64,000 nt of DNA, taken from NCBI GenBank assembly GCA_963769765.1, contig CAVYNA010000004.1, positions 744,001-808,000 of the forward strand. Reading direction: 5' to 3'. The notes below the pieces were generated by a model, which worked only from the letters and a program-made list of their open reading frames with translations, had not been told where the DNA came from and did no database searches. The number at the start of each line of letters is the position of its first letter. Positions within the stretch are counted from its first letter, which is position 1. Positions 27,188-36,200 of the stretch are shown here, one piece after another. The DNA is from Bog-756 sp963769765 (GTDB lineage Bacteria > Actinomycetota > Acidimicrobiia > Acidimicrobiales > RAAP-2). The translations under genes were made by a program, and so were the position numbers.

Positions 27188-28630
27188 CTACTCGGCGATG
27201 TAGCTCATCACGTGCTTGATCCTCGTGTAGTCCTCGAAGCCGTACATCGAGAGGTCCTTGCCGTACCCCGAGTGCTTGAACCCGCCGTGGGGCATCTCCG
27301 CGACGAGCGGGATGTGGGTGTTGATCCACACGCAGCCGAAGTCGAGCGCAGCCGAGACCCGCATGGCGCGGGCGTGGTCACGGGTCCACACCGACGAGGC
27401 CAGGCCGTACTCGACGTCGTTCGCCCAGCGGACCGCCTCCGCCTCGTCGGCGAAGCGCTGGACCGTGATGACGGGTCCGAAGACCTCTTGTTGGACGATC
27501 TCCGCGTCCTGCTCGATGCCGGTCACGACGGTCGGCTCGTAGAAGAAGCCCCGTGACCCGGCCCGCTTCCCGCCCGTCGTCACATCCGCAGCCGCGGGAA
27601 GCCGCTCGACGTACCCGCTCACCCGCTCGAGCTGGACAGCGCTGTTGAGCGGTCCGACATCGGCGCCCTCGTCGTCGGGACCTCCGAGGGTCCGGCGCTT
27701 CGCCGCTTCGGTCAGTGCGACGACGAAGTCGTCGTGGATGCGGGGTGCCGCGAGCACCCGGGTCGCAGCCGTGCAGTCCTGCCCGGCGTTGAAGTACCCG
27801 GCCATCGCGACGCCTTCGGCGGTCACCTCGAGGTCCGCGTCGTCGAAGACGACGACGGGCGCCTTGCCACCGAGCTCGAGGTGGACGCGCTTGAGATCGA
27901 CGGCCGCCGCCAGGGCGATCTCGCGTCCGGCCCGGACGCTGCCGGTGATCGAGACCATCCGGGCGACGGGGTTGTCGAGGAGGGCCGCGCCCATCTCGGC
28001 GTTCTGCCCGCAGACGACGTTGAAGACGCCGGGAGGCAGGAACTCCGCGGCCACCTGAGCGAGGAAGGCGGTGCTCGCCGGCGTGGTGTGGGCCGGCTTG
28101 AGCACGACCGTGTTGCCCGCGGCGATCGCCGGTGCGAACTTCCAGACGGCCATCATCATCGGGTAGTTCCACGGGGTGATCTGGACGCAGACGCCGACCG
28201 GCTCCCGGCGCACGAAAGAGGTGAACCCCTCCAGGTACTCGCCGGCCGAGCGCCCCTCGAGATTGCGGCACGCGGCGGCGAAGAAGCGGATCTGGTCGAG
28301 CGTGGGCGGGATCTCCTCGGACAGGGTCAGGGCGCGGGGCTTGCCCGTGTTGCGGCACTCGATCTCCACCAGCTCGTCCGCACGGGACTCGAGCGCGTCG
28401 GCAAACCGGAGCAGGGCCAGGCTCCGCTGCGAGGGCGTCCGCCGCGACCACGGTCCGAACGTGTCGGCCGCGGCGGCCAATGCCCGTGCGACGTCCTCGG
28501 GCTGCGAGCGCGGGGCGACCGCGTAGGCCTCGCCGGTGGCCGGATCGACGAGCTCGTCGGTCCGGCCGTCCCTGGCGTCGACGGCCTCCCCGTCGATGAA
28601 GTTCCGCACGACCGTCAGCGAAGGTGTCAT
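27188..28630 (-). CDS. Aldehyde dehydrogenase, gamma-aminobutyraldehyde/aminoadipate-semialdehyde type
   Basis: The 480-residue NAD(P)-dependent enzyme has the ALDH catalytic Glu in LELGGKAPVVVF, the nucleophile in FNAGQDCTAATRVL and the N-terminal ITPWNYPMMMAVWK. The C-terminal HGGFKHSGYGKDLSMYGFEDY is characteristic of gamma-aminobutyraldehyde dehydrogenase relatives. An ATG at 28630 is used; upstream open frame is Arg/Pro-rich. It begins 5 bp after the saccharopine-dehydrogenase-like gene. That pairing also allows oxidation of alpha-aminoadipate semialdehyde from lysine, an alternative to polyamine breakdown. Confidence 0.85.
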   Translation of the reverse strand: MTPSLTVVRNFIDGEAVDARDGRTDELVDPATGEAYAVAPRSQPEDVARALAAAADTFGPWSRRTPSQRSLALLRFADALESRADELVEIECRNTGKPRALTLSEEIPPTLDQIRFFAAACRNLEGRSAGEYLEGFTSFVRREPVGVCVQITPWNYPMMMAVWKFAPAIAAGNTVVLKPAHTTPASTAFLAQVAAEFLPPGVFNVVCGQNAEMGAALLDNPVARMVSITGSVRAGREIALAAAVDLKRVHLELGGKAPVVVFDDADLEVTAEGVAMAGYFNAGQDCTAATRVLAAPRIHDDFVVALTEAAKRRTLGGPDDEGADVGPLNSAVQLERVSGYVERLPAAADVTTGGKRAGSRGFFYEPTVVTGIEQDAEIVQQEVFGPVITVQRFADEAEAVRWANDVEYGLASSVWTRDHARAMRVSAALDFGCVWINTHIPLVAEMPHGGFKHSGYGKDLSMYGFEDYTRIKHVMSYIAE

Positions 28631-28635
28631 GCGGG

Positions 28636-29853
28636 TCAGGCCCCCTTCGGCGTCCGCTCGTCCAGGCCCCACGGTGCGCCGTGGCTGTTCACGAGCTCGA
28701 GGAAGGGATCGGCCGGCAGTGCCTCCGGGCCGAGCACGCCCTTCGCCGACCAGACCCCCGAGTCGAGGAGCTCGAGGGCGATCACCGGGTTCATCGCCGT
28801 CTGCCAGACGACGGCCTGCGAGTCGAACTCGGACATGCACCAGGCGTTGTCGACCACGTGGTGGAGATAGACCTCGCGGGGCGCACCGTCCGTGCCGGTG
28901 CCGGTCACCCAGGTGCCCGCGCAGGTCAGGCCCGACATCAGGTGCCCGAGCTGGGCAGGATCGGGAAGGCACCCGGCGACCACGTCGCGGGGCGACACCT
29001 CCAGGCCTCCCACCCGGATCGGTGTGGTGGAGTCGAGGCCGAGCTTGTGGATGACCGACAGCACCTCGATGAACTCGTCACCGAGCCCGTACTTGAAGGT
29101 CACCCGGTTCGCGTCGACCCAGCGGGGCACGAGGAGCACCTCTTCGTGCTCGACGTTCACGCACTCGATCGGGCCGATGCCGGCCGGGAAGGTGAAGGTC
29201 TCAGGCTCGCTGAACGGCGCGGTGGTGAACCACTCCTTCCCCCGCTCCCAGATCACCGGCGGGTTGAGGCACTCCTCGATGGTGGTCCAGATGGAGAACG
29301 ACGGGGCGAACTCGTAGCCCTCGATGACCAGGTTGGCGCCGTCCCGCACCCCGATCTCGTCGACGGAGGAGAAGAGCCGGTCCGCCGCGTACCGGGCGAA
29401 GACGTCGGAGAGGCCCGGCTCGACCCCGATGCCGCAGAGCGCGAGCAGCCCGCGCTCCTCCCACTGTGCGGCCATCGCGAACTGCTCGTCCCCGAGCTTG
29501 ACCCCCGGTAGGCGGTACGGCTCGGTCGGGTGGGGATGGGAGAGCGACATCGCCATGTCGAGGTAGGTGGCCCCCGCGGCGAACGCCGCCCGGAAGATCG
29601 GCATCACGAAGCGCGGGTCGAGCGCGTTGAGGACCGCGTCGGCACGCTCCGCCCGGATCAGCTCGGCGACGGCCGCCTCGTCCGAGCCGTCGACCCGGTG
29701 GGCCGAGAACCGCTCCCCCGCCCCTGCGATCGCCTTCTCCGCACGTGACACGTCGTAGTCGGCGACCGCCACCTTCTCGAAGAGGTTCCACTTCGCCGCC
29801 GTCTTGGCAACTGCACTGCCAACTCCTCCGGCACCGATCACGAGCACCCGCAT
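28636..29853 (-). CDS. Saccharopine dehydrogenase-like NAD(P)-binding reductase
   Basis: The 405-residue protein starts at an ATG with GGAGG five bases upstream. The N-terminal Rossmann motif is MRVLVIGAGGVGSAVAKTAAK, and the C-terminal catalytic domain contains NALDPRFVMPIF and GIGVEPGLSDVFARYAA. The family covers glutamate-forming saccharopine dehydrogenase, carboxynorspermidine synthase and related enzymes. Adjacent genes (aldehyde dehydrogenase 5 bp downstream, glutamate dehydrogenase divergent) fit a saccharopine route, in which it would release glutamate plus aminoadipate semialdehyde. No lysine-ketoglutarate reductase is visible. A DosR-like site lies 85 bp upstream of the start. Confidence 0.78.
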   Translation of the reverse strand: MRVLVIGAGGVGSAVAKTAAKWNLFEKVAVADYDVSRAEKAIAGAGERFSAHRVDGSDEAAVAELIRAERADAVLNALDPRFVMPIFRAAFAAGATYLDMAMSLSHPHPTEPYRLPGVKLGDEQFAMAAQWEERGLLALCGIGVEPGLSDVFARYAADRLFSSVDEIGVRDGANLVIEGYEFAPSFSIWTTIEECLNPPVIWERGKEWFTTAPFSEPETFTFPAGIGPIECVNVEHEEVLLVPRWVDANRVTFKYGLGDEFIEVLSVIHKLGLDSTTPIRVGGLEVSPRDVVAGCLPDPAQLGHLMSGLTCAGTWVTGTGTDGAPREVYLHHVVDNAWCMSEFDSQAVVWQTAMNPVIALELLDSGVWSAKGVLGPEALPADPFLELVNSHGAPWGLDERTPKGA

Positions 29854-29937
29854 GGCGACCTCCGTTGCATCTCGACACCGGCGACGTGAGCCCCGCCGGA
29901 CCTTGCGCCAGTCTCCACTCGCCACGCCGCGGCGACA

Positions 29938-29952
29938 AGGGCCGAAAGTCAC
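29938..29952 (-). promoter_or_regulatory. DosR-box-like site between divergent saccharopine dehydrogenase and glutamate dehydrogenase genes
   Basis: On the minus strand the sequence is GTGACTTTCGGCCCT. It sits midway in the 188-bp divergent intergenic region: 84 bp from the saccharopine dehydrogenase ATG and 89 bp from the glutamate dehydrogenase ATG. It could serve either gene. It is the best copy of the three related sites. Confidence 0.6.
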
Positions 29953-30041
29953 CGCGGCCACGGGTCGAAGATCCTGCAGGAGAACAGTATTTGGGACCTT
30001 CGACCCTGACACCGGGAAGGGCACCGCCGAAAGATGGCGGC

Positions 30042-31439
30042 ATGGCATCCGAGGGCACCCGCCGCGGCGACACCGTGAACGCGACGGAGCACCTCCAGTC
30101 CGTCGTCGACAAGATCGTGGCCAAGAATCCCGCGCAGGTCGACTTCCACCAGGCCGTCCGCGAGGTCGCGCAGTCGATCACGCCCGCGATCGAGCGCAAT
30201 CCCCGCTACATGCGCGAACGGATCTTCGAACGCCTGGTGGAGCCCGATCGCGTCATCAGCTTCGGGGTGAACTGGGTCGACGACGCCGGTGACATCCACG
30301 TCAACCGCGGGTACCGCATCCAGATGAGCAGCTCGATCGGTCCGTACAAGGGCGGGTTGCGCTTCCACCCGAGCGCGACCTCCGGACTGTTCAAGTTCCT
30401 CGCCTTCGAGCAGACCCTCAAGAATTCACTGACCACCCTGCCGATGGGCGGTGCGAAGGGCGGCTCCGACTTCGATCCGAAAGGCAAGAGCGAATCCGAG
30501 ATCCGCCGCTTCTGCCAGTCATTCATGACGGAGCTCTATCCGTACATCGGCGAATTCACCGATGTCCCGGCCGGCGACATCGGCGTCGGCGAGCGCGAGA
30601 TCGGCTACCTCTTCGGGCAGTACAAGCGCATCGCCAAGCGCTTCGTGGGCGCGCTCACCGGAAAGGGCGTCAAGTGGGGCGGCTCGCAGATCCGCCAGGA
30701 GGCCACCGGTTACGGAGTCGTCTACTTCGCACGCGAGATGCTTGCGACGAGAGGCGACGCACTCGAGGGCAAGACCTGTCTGGTCTCGGGGAGCGGAAAC
30801 GTCGCCCAGTTCACCGTCGAGAAGCTCCTCGACCTCGGCGCTCAGGCGGTGACGCTCTCCGATTCGGACGGATTCGTCCATGATCCTGACGGCATCGACC
30901 GTGAGAAGCTCGAGTGGGTCAAGGAGCTCAAGAACCACCGCCGCGGCCGAATCCGCGAGTACGTGGAGCACTTCCCGAAGGCCAGCTACACGCCCACCAC
31001 CGCCGGTCGGGTCAATCCGATCTGGAGGGTCCCCGCGGACTGCGCCTTCCCGAGCGCCACCCAGAACGAGATCAGCGGAGCGGACGCGAAGCACCTCGTC
31101 GACGGCGCGGTCGGGCTGGTCGCCGAGGGGTCCAACATGCCGACCGTGCCCGAGGGGATGGAGCGCTTCACCGAGTCCGGCATCCTGTACGCGCCGAGCA
31201 AGGCCTCCAACGCCGGCGGTGTCGCGGTCTCCGGGCTCGAGATGGCCCAGGGTATGCAGCTCGTCCAGTGGTCCCATCAGGAGGTGGACGATCGCCTCCA
31301 GGAGATCATGCGCCGGATCCACACCAATGTCGTGGAGACCGCTGCCGAATTCGACCGTCCCGGTGACTACGTCGTCGGCGCCAACATCGCCGGCTTCATG
31401 AAAGTGGGTGACGCCATGCTCGACGAGAGCCCGATCTGA
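30042..31439 (+). CDS. gdhA: NADP-type glutamate dehydrogenase
   Basis: The 465-residue hexameric-type enzyme has GGLRFHPSATSGLFKFLAFE, the catalytic-Lys region PMGGAKGGSDFDPKG, DVPAGDIGVGEREIGY and the nucleotide fold VSGSGNVAQFTVEKLLDLGA. It interconverts glutamate with 2-oxoglutarate plus ammonia. The ATG at 30042 gives a 15-20 residue N-terminal extension compared with typical enzymes; a GTG at 30075 is the alternative. One base separates its stop from the next permease gene, so they form an operon. Confidence 0.93.
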   Translation: MASEGTRRGDTVNATEHLQSVVDKIVAKNPAQVDFHQAVREVAQSITPAIERNPRYMRERIFERLVEPDRVISFGVNWVDDAGDIHVNRGYRIQMSSSIGPYKGGLRFHPSATSGLFKFLAFEQTLKNSLTTLPMGGAKGGSDFDPKGKSESEIRRFCQSFMTELYPYIGEFTDVPAGDIGVGEREIGYLFGQYKRIAKRFVGALTGKGVKWGGSQIRQEATGYGVVYFAREMLATRGDALEGKTCLVSGSGNVAQFTVEKLLDLGAQAVTLSDSDGFVHDPDGIDREKLEWVKELKNHRRGRIREYVEHFPKASYTPTTAGRVNPIWRVPADCAFPSATQNEISGADAKHLVDGAVGLVAEGSNMPTVPEGMERFTESGILYAPSKASNAGGVAVSGLEMAQGMQLVQWSHQEVDDRLQEIMRRIHTNVVETAAEFDRPGDYVVGANIAGFMKVGDAMLDESPI

Positions 31440-31440
31440 G

Positions 31441-33078
31441 ATGGCCACGACCTCGATCGACGCCGCCAACCCCGACCGGCCCGCAGAAGCGCCGAAGGAG
31501 AAGGGCCTCAAGTCCGACGCGCTGAGTCTCGTCTCGAACATCGTGATCGGTGTCGCTTCGACGGCGCCCGCCTACAGCCTGGCCGCGACCCTCGGCCTCA
31601 TCGTCGTGGCGGTCGGGGTGCTCTCCCCGACGATCGTCGTGCTCGCGTTCATCCCGATGCTGTTCGTCTCGATCGGCTACAGCGAGCTGAACAAGGCCGA
31701 CCCCGACTGCGGCACCACCTTCACCTGGGGGACCCGGGCGTTCCGGCCATGGGTCGGCTGGATGGGCGGGTGGGGCATCATCGCCGCAGACGTGCTGGTC
31801 ATGGCCAGCCTGGCCCAGGTCACCGGCCAGTACACCTTCCTGCTCTTCAACGACAAGTCGATCGGGGAGAACCCGACCAGCGGGTGGGTCCTCCTCGTCG
31901 GCATCCTCTTCATCGCCCTGCTGACCTACATCTGTTATCGGGGCATCGAGCTCTCGGCCCGCATCCAGCGGATCCTGCTTGCGACCGAGGTGACCATCCT
32001 CGCCCTGTTCGCAGTCGTCGCCCTGGTCCGTGTCGCGATCGGCACGGCGCCCTCGAGCCACCTCGTCCCGGCCTGGAGCTGGTTCAACCCATTCAGCGGC
32101 CCGTCGATGTCGAAGGTGATCGGCGGCCTGCTGCTGATGCTCTTCATCTACTGGGGATGGGACACCTCGGTCTCGATCAACGAGGAGACGACCGACCGGA
32201 CCCGCAACCCGGGGCTCGCGGCGATCATCTCGACGGTCCTGCTCCTCGCCATCTACTTCGTCGTGACTCTCGGGGCCCAGGCGTTCGCCGGCGTCGGGTC
32301 GACCGGCATCGGTCTCGCCAACCCCAGCCACTACAGCGACATCTTCTCCGCGCTCGGCACCGCGGTCTTCGGGCACTCGACGATCGGCACCATCGGGGCG
32401 AGGCTGCTCATCCTCATGGTGCTCACCTCGGCGGCGGCGTCCACCCAGACGACGATCCTGCCCACCGCGCGCACCACGCTCTCGATGGCCGTCTACAGGG
32501 CGATCCCCAGCGCGTTCGGACGCGTCCACAAGCGGTACCTCACCCCGACGGTCTCGACGATCACCATGGGCGCCATCTCGGTCGTCCTCTACTTCGCGTT
32601 CAACCAGCTCGCCGGCGGCTACCTCATCCCGGACGCGGTGACCGCCATCGGGATCTGGATCGCCTTCTACTACGGGCTCACCGGCTTCACCTCGGCCTGG
32701 TACTACCGGAAGGTGCTCACGCGGTCGAGGCGCGACCTCTGGATGAAGGGGATCCTTCCCGCCACCGGAGGCGTGATGCTCTACTTCGCGATGGTATGGA
32801 GCATCTGGCAGGACTGGAACTACAACAACGTCCAGGCGCAGAGCTTCACGTCATGGACCCTGCCCTTCCCACCTCACTCGCAGGTCGGCGGCGTCTTCCT
32901 CATCGCAGCGGTCTCCGCACTGGTCGGGCTGGTGTGCATGGCGCTCATGCGGTTCGGCAGCCCGACCTTCTTCCGCGGTGAGACCCTGAACCGGTCGACA
33001 CCGACCCTCGTGCCCGAAGGGACCGGCATACCGACCGGGGATGCGCCGGTCGAACCGCACAGCAGCGCTGCCTCCTGA
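31441..33078 (+). CDS. APC-superfamily amino acid permease
   Basis: The 545-residue protein has about 12 membrane helices, starting DALSLVSNIVIGVASTAPAYSLAATLGL. Other APC features are GYSELNKADPDCGTTFTWG near 78-96 and SINEETTDRTRNPGLAAIIS near 246-265. It is encoded directly after glutamate dehydrogenase and before a semialdehyde dehydrogenase, so uptake of an amino acid or GABA-like compound for catabolism is a reasonable inference. Its C-terminus is hydrophilic. Confidence 0.85.
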   Translation: MATTSIDAANPDRPAEAPKEKGLKSDALSLVSNIVIGVASTAPAYSLAATLGLIVVAVGVLSPTIVVLAFIPMLFVSIGYSELNKADPDCGTTFTWGTRAFRPWVGWMGGWGIIAADVLVMASLAQVTGQYTFLLFNDKSIGENPTSGWVLLVGILFIALLTYICYRGIELSARIQRILLATEVTILALFAVVALVRVAIGTAPSSHLVPAWSWFNPFSGPSMSKVIGGLLLMLFIYWGWDTSVSINEETTDRTRNPGLAAIISTVLLLAIYFVVTLGAQAFAGVGSTGIGLANPSHYSDIFSALGTAVFGHSTIGTIGARLLILMVLTSAAASTQTTILPTARTTLSMAVYRAIPSAFGRVHKRYLTPTVSTITMGAISVVLYFAFNQLAGGYLIPDAVTAIGIWIAFYYGLTGFTSAWYYRKVLTRSRRDLWMKGILPATGGVMLYFAMVWSIWQDWNYNNVQAQSFTSWTLPFPPHSQVGGVFLIAAVSALVGLVCMALMRFGSPTFFRGETLNRSTPTLVPEGTGIPTGDAPVEPHSSAAS

Positions 33079-33208
33079 GCGGCGCGGAGCGAGGTGTCCG
33101 CCGCCGGGTGACGACCAGTTCGCGGTGCGGAGCGCCTGTGGGAAGATCGGCGCAGGACAGCGTCGCCGATGCCGCGGGAGCCGCACACCAGGTCGCGAGG
33201 GAACGAAG

Positions 33209-34681
33209 ATGACGACAACCCACACCCATGCCGTCGACGAGCTCGCCGATCGGCTCCGGACGGAGTGCCTCATCGGCGGCGTCTGGCGACCCTCGTCAGA
33301 CGGCTCCCGCATCGACGTGGCGGACCCCTCCTCCGGCGAGGTCTTCGCCACCGTCGCCAACGGGACCGAGCTCGACGCGACGGCGGCCGCCGATGCAGCG
33401 TCCGCCGCCCTCCCCGAGTGGTCCGCCACCCCGCCCCGGGCGCGCTCCGAAGTCCTCCGGAGGGCCTTCGAGCTGATGGTCGCGCACGGCGACGAGCTCG
33501 CCCGGTTGGTCGTCCTCGAGAACGGGAAGGCGCTCGCGGACGCCCGCGGGGAGATCGCCTACGCGGCCGAGTTCTTCCGCTGGTACGCCGAGGAGGCGGT
33601 CAGGAGCGCCGGCGAGATCTCGACCGCGCCGGCCGGGACCAACAGGATCCTCGTGATCCGCCAACCGATCGGCGTCGCGGTGCTGGTCACGCCGTGGAAC
33701 TTCCCGGCGGCGATGCTCACGCGCAAGATCGGGCCCGCACTCGCCGCAGGGTGCACCGTCGTGTGCAAGCCGGCCTCCGAGACGCCGCTCACCGCCCTTG
33801 CGATCGCCGAGCTCCTCGAGGAGGCCGGAGCCCCTGCCGGCGTGGTCAACGTCGTCCCGTCGAACCGCTCGTCGCGCTTCGTCGGCACGCTCCTCGCCGA
33901 CGACCGGGTCCGGAAGCTCTCGTTCACCGGGTCGACCGAGGTCGGCCAGGTCCTCTTGCGCACGGCGGCCGAACGCATCGTCAACTGCTCGATGGAGCTC
34001 GGCGGCAACGCCCCGTTCCTCGTGTTCGACGATGCCGACCTCGACGCGGCGGTGGCCGGGGCGATGGTGGCGAAGATGCGCAACGGCGGCGAGGCGTGCA
34101 CCTCGGCGAACCGGTTCTACGTGCAGCGCGGGATTGCGGAGAAGTTCGCGGCGAGGCTCGCGACCGAGATGTCGAACCTGACCGTCGGTCCCGGGCTCGA
34201 CGAAGGGGTCCAGCTCGGTCCGCTGGTCAACGCGGAAGGCAGGGAGAAGGTCGCCTCGCTCGTCTCGGGCGCGCTCGGCGAGGGTGCCACCGCGCTGGTG
34301 GGCGGTGAGGTCCCTGACGGCCCCGGCTGGTTCTACCCGGCCACCGTGCTCACCGAGGTGGGCGGGTCCGCCGAGATCCTCGGGACCGAGATCTTCGGCC
34401 CGGTGGCGCCGATCGTGACCTTCGACTCCGAGGCCGACGTCGTGGCGATGGCCAACGACAGCGTGCACGGCCTGGTCTCCTACCTCTTCACGGGCGACCT
34501 CGCTCGCGGGCTCCGGGTCGCCGAGGCACTCGAGTGCGGCATGGTCGGGCTGAACCGCGGGCTGGTCTCCGATCCGGCGGCCCCGTTCGGCGGGACGAAG
34601 CAGAGCGGGCTCGGGCGCGAGGGCGGACACGAGGGGATGCTCGAGTACCTCGAGTCGAAGTACGTGGCCTGCAGCTGGTAG
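33209..34681 (+). CDS. gabD: Aldehyde dehydrogenase, succinate-semialdehyde dehydrogenase (GabD) type
   Basis: The 490-residue enzyme starts at ATG 33209, with GAGGGA upstream. Motifs are VTPWNFPAAMLTRKIGPALA (substrate/NAD side), the catalytic Glu in MELGGNAPFLVF, and the nucleophile in GGEACTSANRFYV. The last part, FGGTKQSGLGREGGHEGMLEY, is typical of GabD and related semialdehyde enzymes. It would oxidise succinate semialdehyde or glutarate semialdehyde to the dicarboxylate, completing GABA or aminovalerate degradation beside the first aldehyde dehydrogenase. Exact substrate is not determinable by eye. Confidence 0.85.
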   Translation: MTTTHTHAVDELADRLRTECLIGGVWRPSSDGSRIDVADPSSGEVFATVANGTELDATAAADAASAALPEWSATPPRARSEVLRRAFELMVAHGDELARLVVLENGKALADARGEIAYAAEFFRWYAEEAVRSAGEISTAPAGTNRILVIRQPIGVAVLVTPWNFPAAMLTRKIGPALAAGCTVVCKPASETPLTALAIAELLEEAGAPAGVVNVVPSNRSSRFVGTLLADDRVRKLSFTGSTEVGQVLLRTAAERIVNCSMELGGNAPFLVFDDADLDAAVAGAMVAKMRNGGEACTSANRFYVQRGIAEKFAARLATEMSNLTVGPGLDEGVQLGPLVNAEGREKVASLVSGALGEGATALVGGEVPDGPGWFYPATVLTEVGGSAEILGTEIFGPVAPIVTFDSEADVVAMANDSVHGLVSYLFTGDLARGLRVAEALECGMVGLNRGLVSDPAAPFGGTKQSGLGREGGHEGMLEYLESKYVACSW

Positions 34682-34684
34682 CAG

Positions 34685-35287
34685 ATGCCCACGCCGACCG
34701 TCCGGCGCGTGGCGCCACACGAGGTCCGGTCGGTCGCCCGGATGATCGCCCGGGCGTTCGCCGACGACCCGATCGAGCGCTGGTCCCTCGCCGGTGACGA
34801 CGTCACCGGCCTGATCGAGGTCGAAGCGTCCGAGGCGGCACGCCAGCTGACTGCCGAGGGTTGGCTCTGGGCGGTCGACGATCTCTCCGGCGTCGCGGCG
34901 TGGCTGCCACCGGGTGGTGCGTACGACGAGGCCATCGATGCCGCCGTCGCCCAGGCGCTCGCCGCCTCCGGCGGCGATCCGAAGCGCTACACGGAGTGCT
35001 GGACGTGGATCGAGTCGCACCGACCGGTCGTGCCGCACTGGTACCTCGATCTCCTGGCTGTGGACCCTGGTCGCCAACAACTCGGCACCGGCTCGCACCT
35101 CCTCGCGGACGGGCTCGCTCGCGCCGACGGTGCGGGCGGGGCGACCTTCCTCGTGACCGGGAACCTCGCGATCGTGCCTTGGTATCAGCGCCACGGGTTC
35201 GCCGTCGGCGCCGAGGGCCGGGCGCCCGGGGGCGGACCGGTCGTCTGCTTCCTCGAGCGGACCGCGCGGACCGGATCCGAGCGGTGA
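34685..35287 (+). CDS. GNAT-family N-acetyltransferase
   Basis: The 200-residue protein follows the aldehyde dehydrogenase by 3 bp. The acetyl-CoA-binding motif A is YLDLLAVDPGRQQLGTGSHLL near 120-140, followed by VTGNLAIVPWYQRHGFAV (motif B). The substrate is unknown. It converges on the HAD phosphatase gene with only 14 bp between stops and no visible terminator. Confidence 0.85.
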   Translation: MPTPTVRRVAPHEVRSVARMIARAFADDPIERWSLAGDDVTGLIEVEASEAARQLTAEGWLWAVDDLSGVAAWLPPGGAYDEAIDAAVAQALAASGGDPKRYTECWTWIESHRPVVPHWYLDLLAVDPGRQQLGTGSHLLADGLARADGAGGATFLVTGNLAIVPWYQRHGFAVGAEGRAPGGGPVVCFLERTARTGSER

Positions 35288-35301
35288 GCGACGTCGCCCC
35301 T

Positions 35302-35973
35302 TCAGAGTCCGGGAAACCGTGCCTCGAGCGAGGCGAGGACATGGTCGGCACCCGCCGACCGGAGCTCGTCGGCCGAGAAGCGGCCGCTCGCCACCCCGAC
35401 CGACACCGCGCCGGCGTGGCGTGCCGCGTCGATGTCTCGAGGGGTGTCCCCCACCACGGAGACCTGGGATGCCACGAGGCCGCGATGCAACTGCGTCGCC
35501 TTGCCGATCGCCAGCCGGGTCAGCTCGGCACGATCCGGTGAATCCGATCCGTATGCCCCGAACGGGAAGAACCGGTTGAGGTTGGACGGGATGAGTTTGG
35601 TCCGGGCAGCACCTTCGAGCGCTCCGGAGACCAGGCCGAGCATCACGCCCGCGGCTCCGAGTGCGTGCAGGGACTTCTCGGCTCCGGGAAGGACCCGATA
35701 CTGCTCGGAGACCACGATGTCGTCGGAAAGGTGCAGCAGGTACTCGCCGTAGAGCCGGTCGAGCTCCCCGTCGGTCGGATCGCGCCCCAGCACCGCGACG
35801 AAGGTCTCCCTGGCCACGGCCGGATCGGTCTCTCCCGCCGAAGTGTGCTCGCCGATGTCCGCGGCGACGCCGTGGAGCTTCTCGAAGGCGGCCGCCCAAC
35901 TCCGCGCGCCGGCCCCGCCGGTGTGGACGAGCGTCTCGTCGATGTCGAACAGGACGACCACCGGCATCGTCAT
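35302..35973 (-). CDS. HAD-superfamily hydrolase (phosphoglycolate-phosphatase-like)
   Basis: The 223-residue protein has HAD motif I DIDETLVH (10-17; nucleophile Asp), motif II LVSGA with Ser near 115, and motif III/IV VVGDTPRDIDAARHAG near 176-191. A cap domain of about 80 residues sits between motifs I and II. The start is ATG 35973, with an ATG two codons later as alternative. A general small-phosphate phosphatase is expected. Confidence 0.85.
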   Translation of the reverse strand: MTMPVVVLFDIDETLVHTGGAGARSWAAAFEKLHGVAADIGEHTSAGETDPAVARETFVAVLGRDPTDGELDRLYGEYLLHLSDDIVVSEQYRVLPGAEKSLHALGAAGVMLGLVSGALEGAARTKLIPSNLNRFFPFGAYGSDSPDRAELTRLAIGKATQLHRGLVASQVSVVGDTPRDIDAARHAGAVSVGVASGRFSADELRSAGADHVLASLEARFPGL

Positions 35974-36200
35974 GCGATCAGTCTCCGGTTTCCGATCCAC
36001 CCTCGCCTCCGACGCCGGGCGCGCCGAGCGACTGCAACGTGCAGCACAAGCGTAGGAGGACCGCACGGGGTGTGCGCTGCACCCGGATCCGTCCCGACCG
36101 CCGGCATCCGGTGACCTGGCAGTTGCCGCGGTGTGCCGCGCTTGCGTCGCCCTGTCGACCCGTGCTCCACTTCGCGGACCGCCGGCATGGGGAGTGGGGA

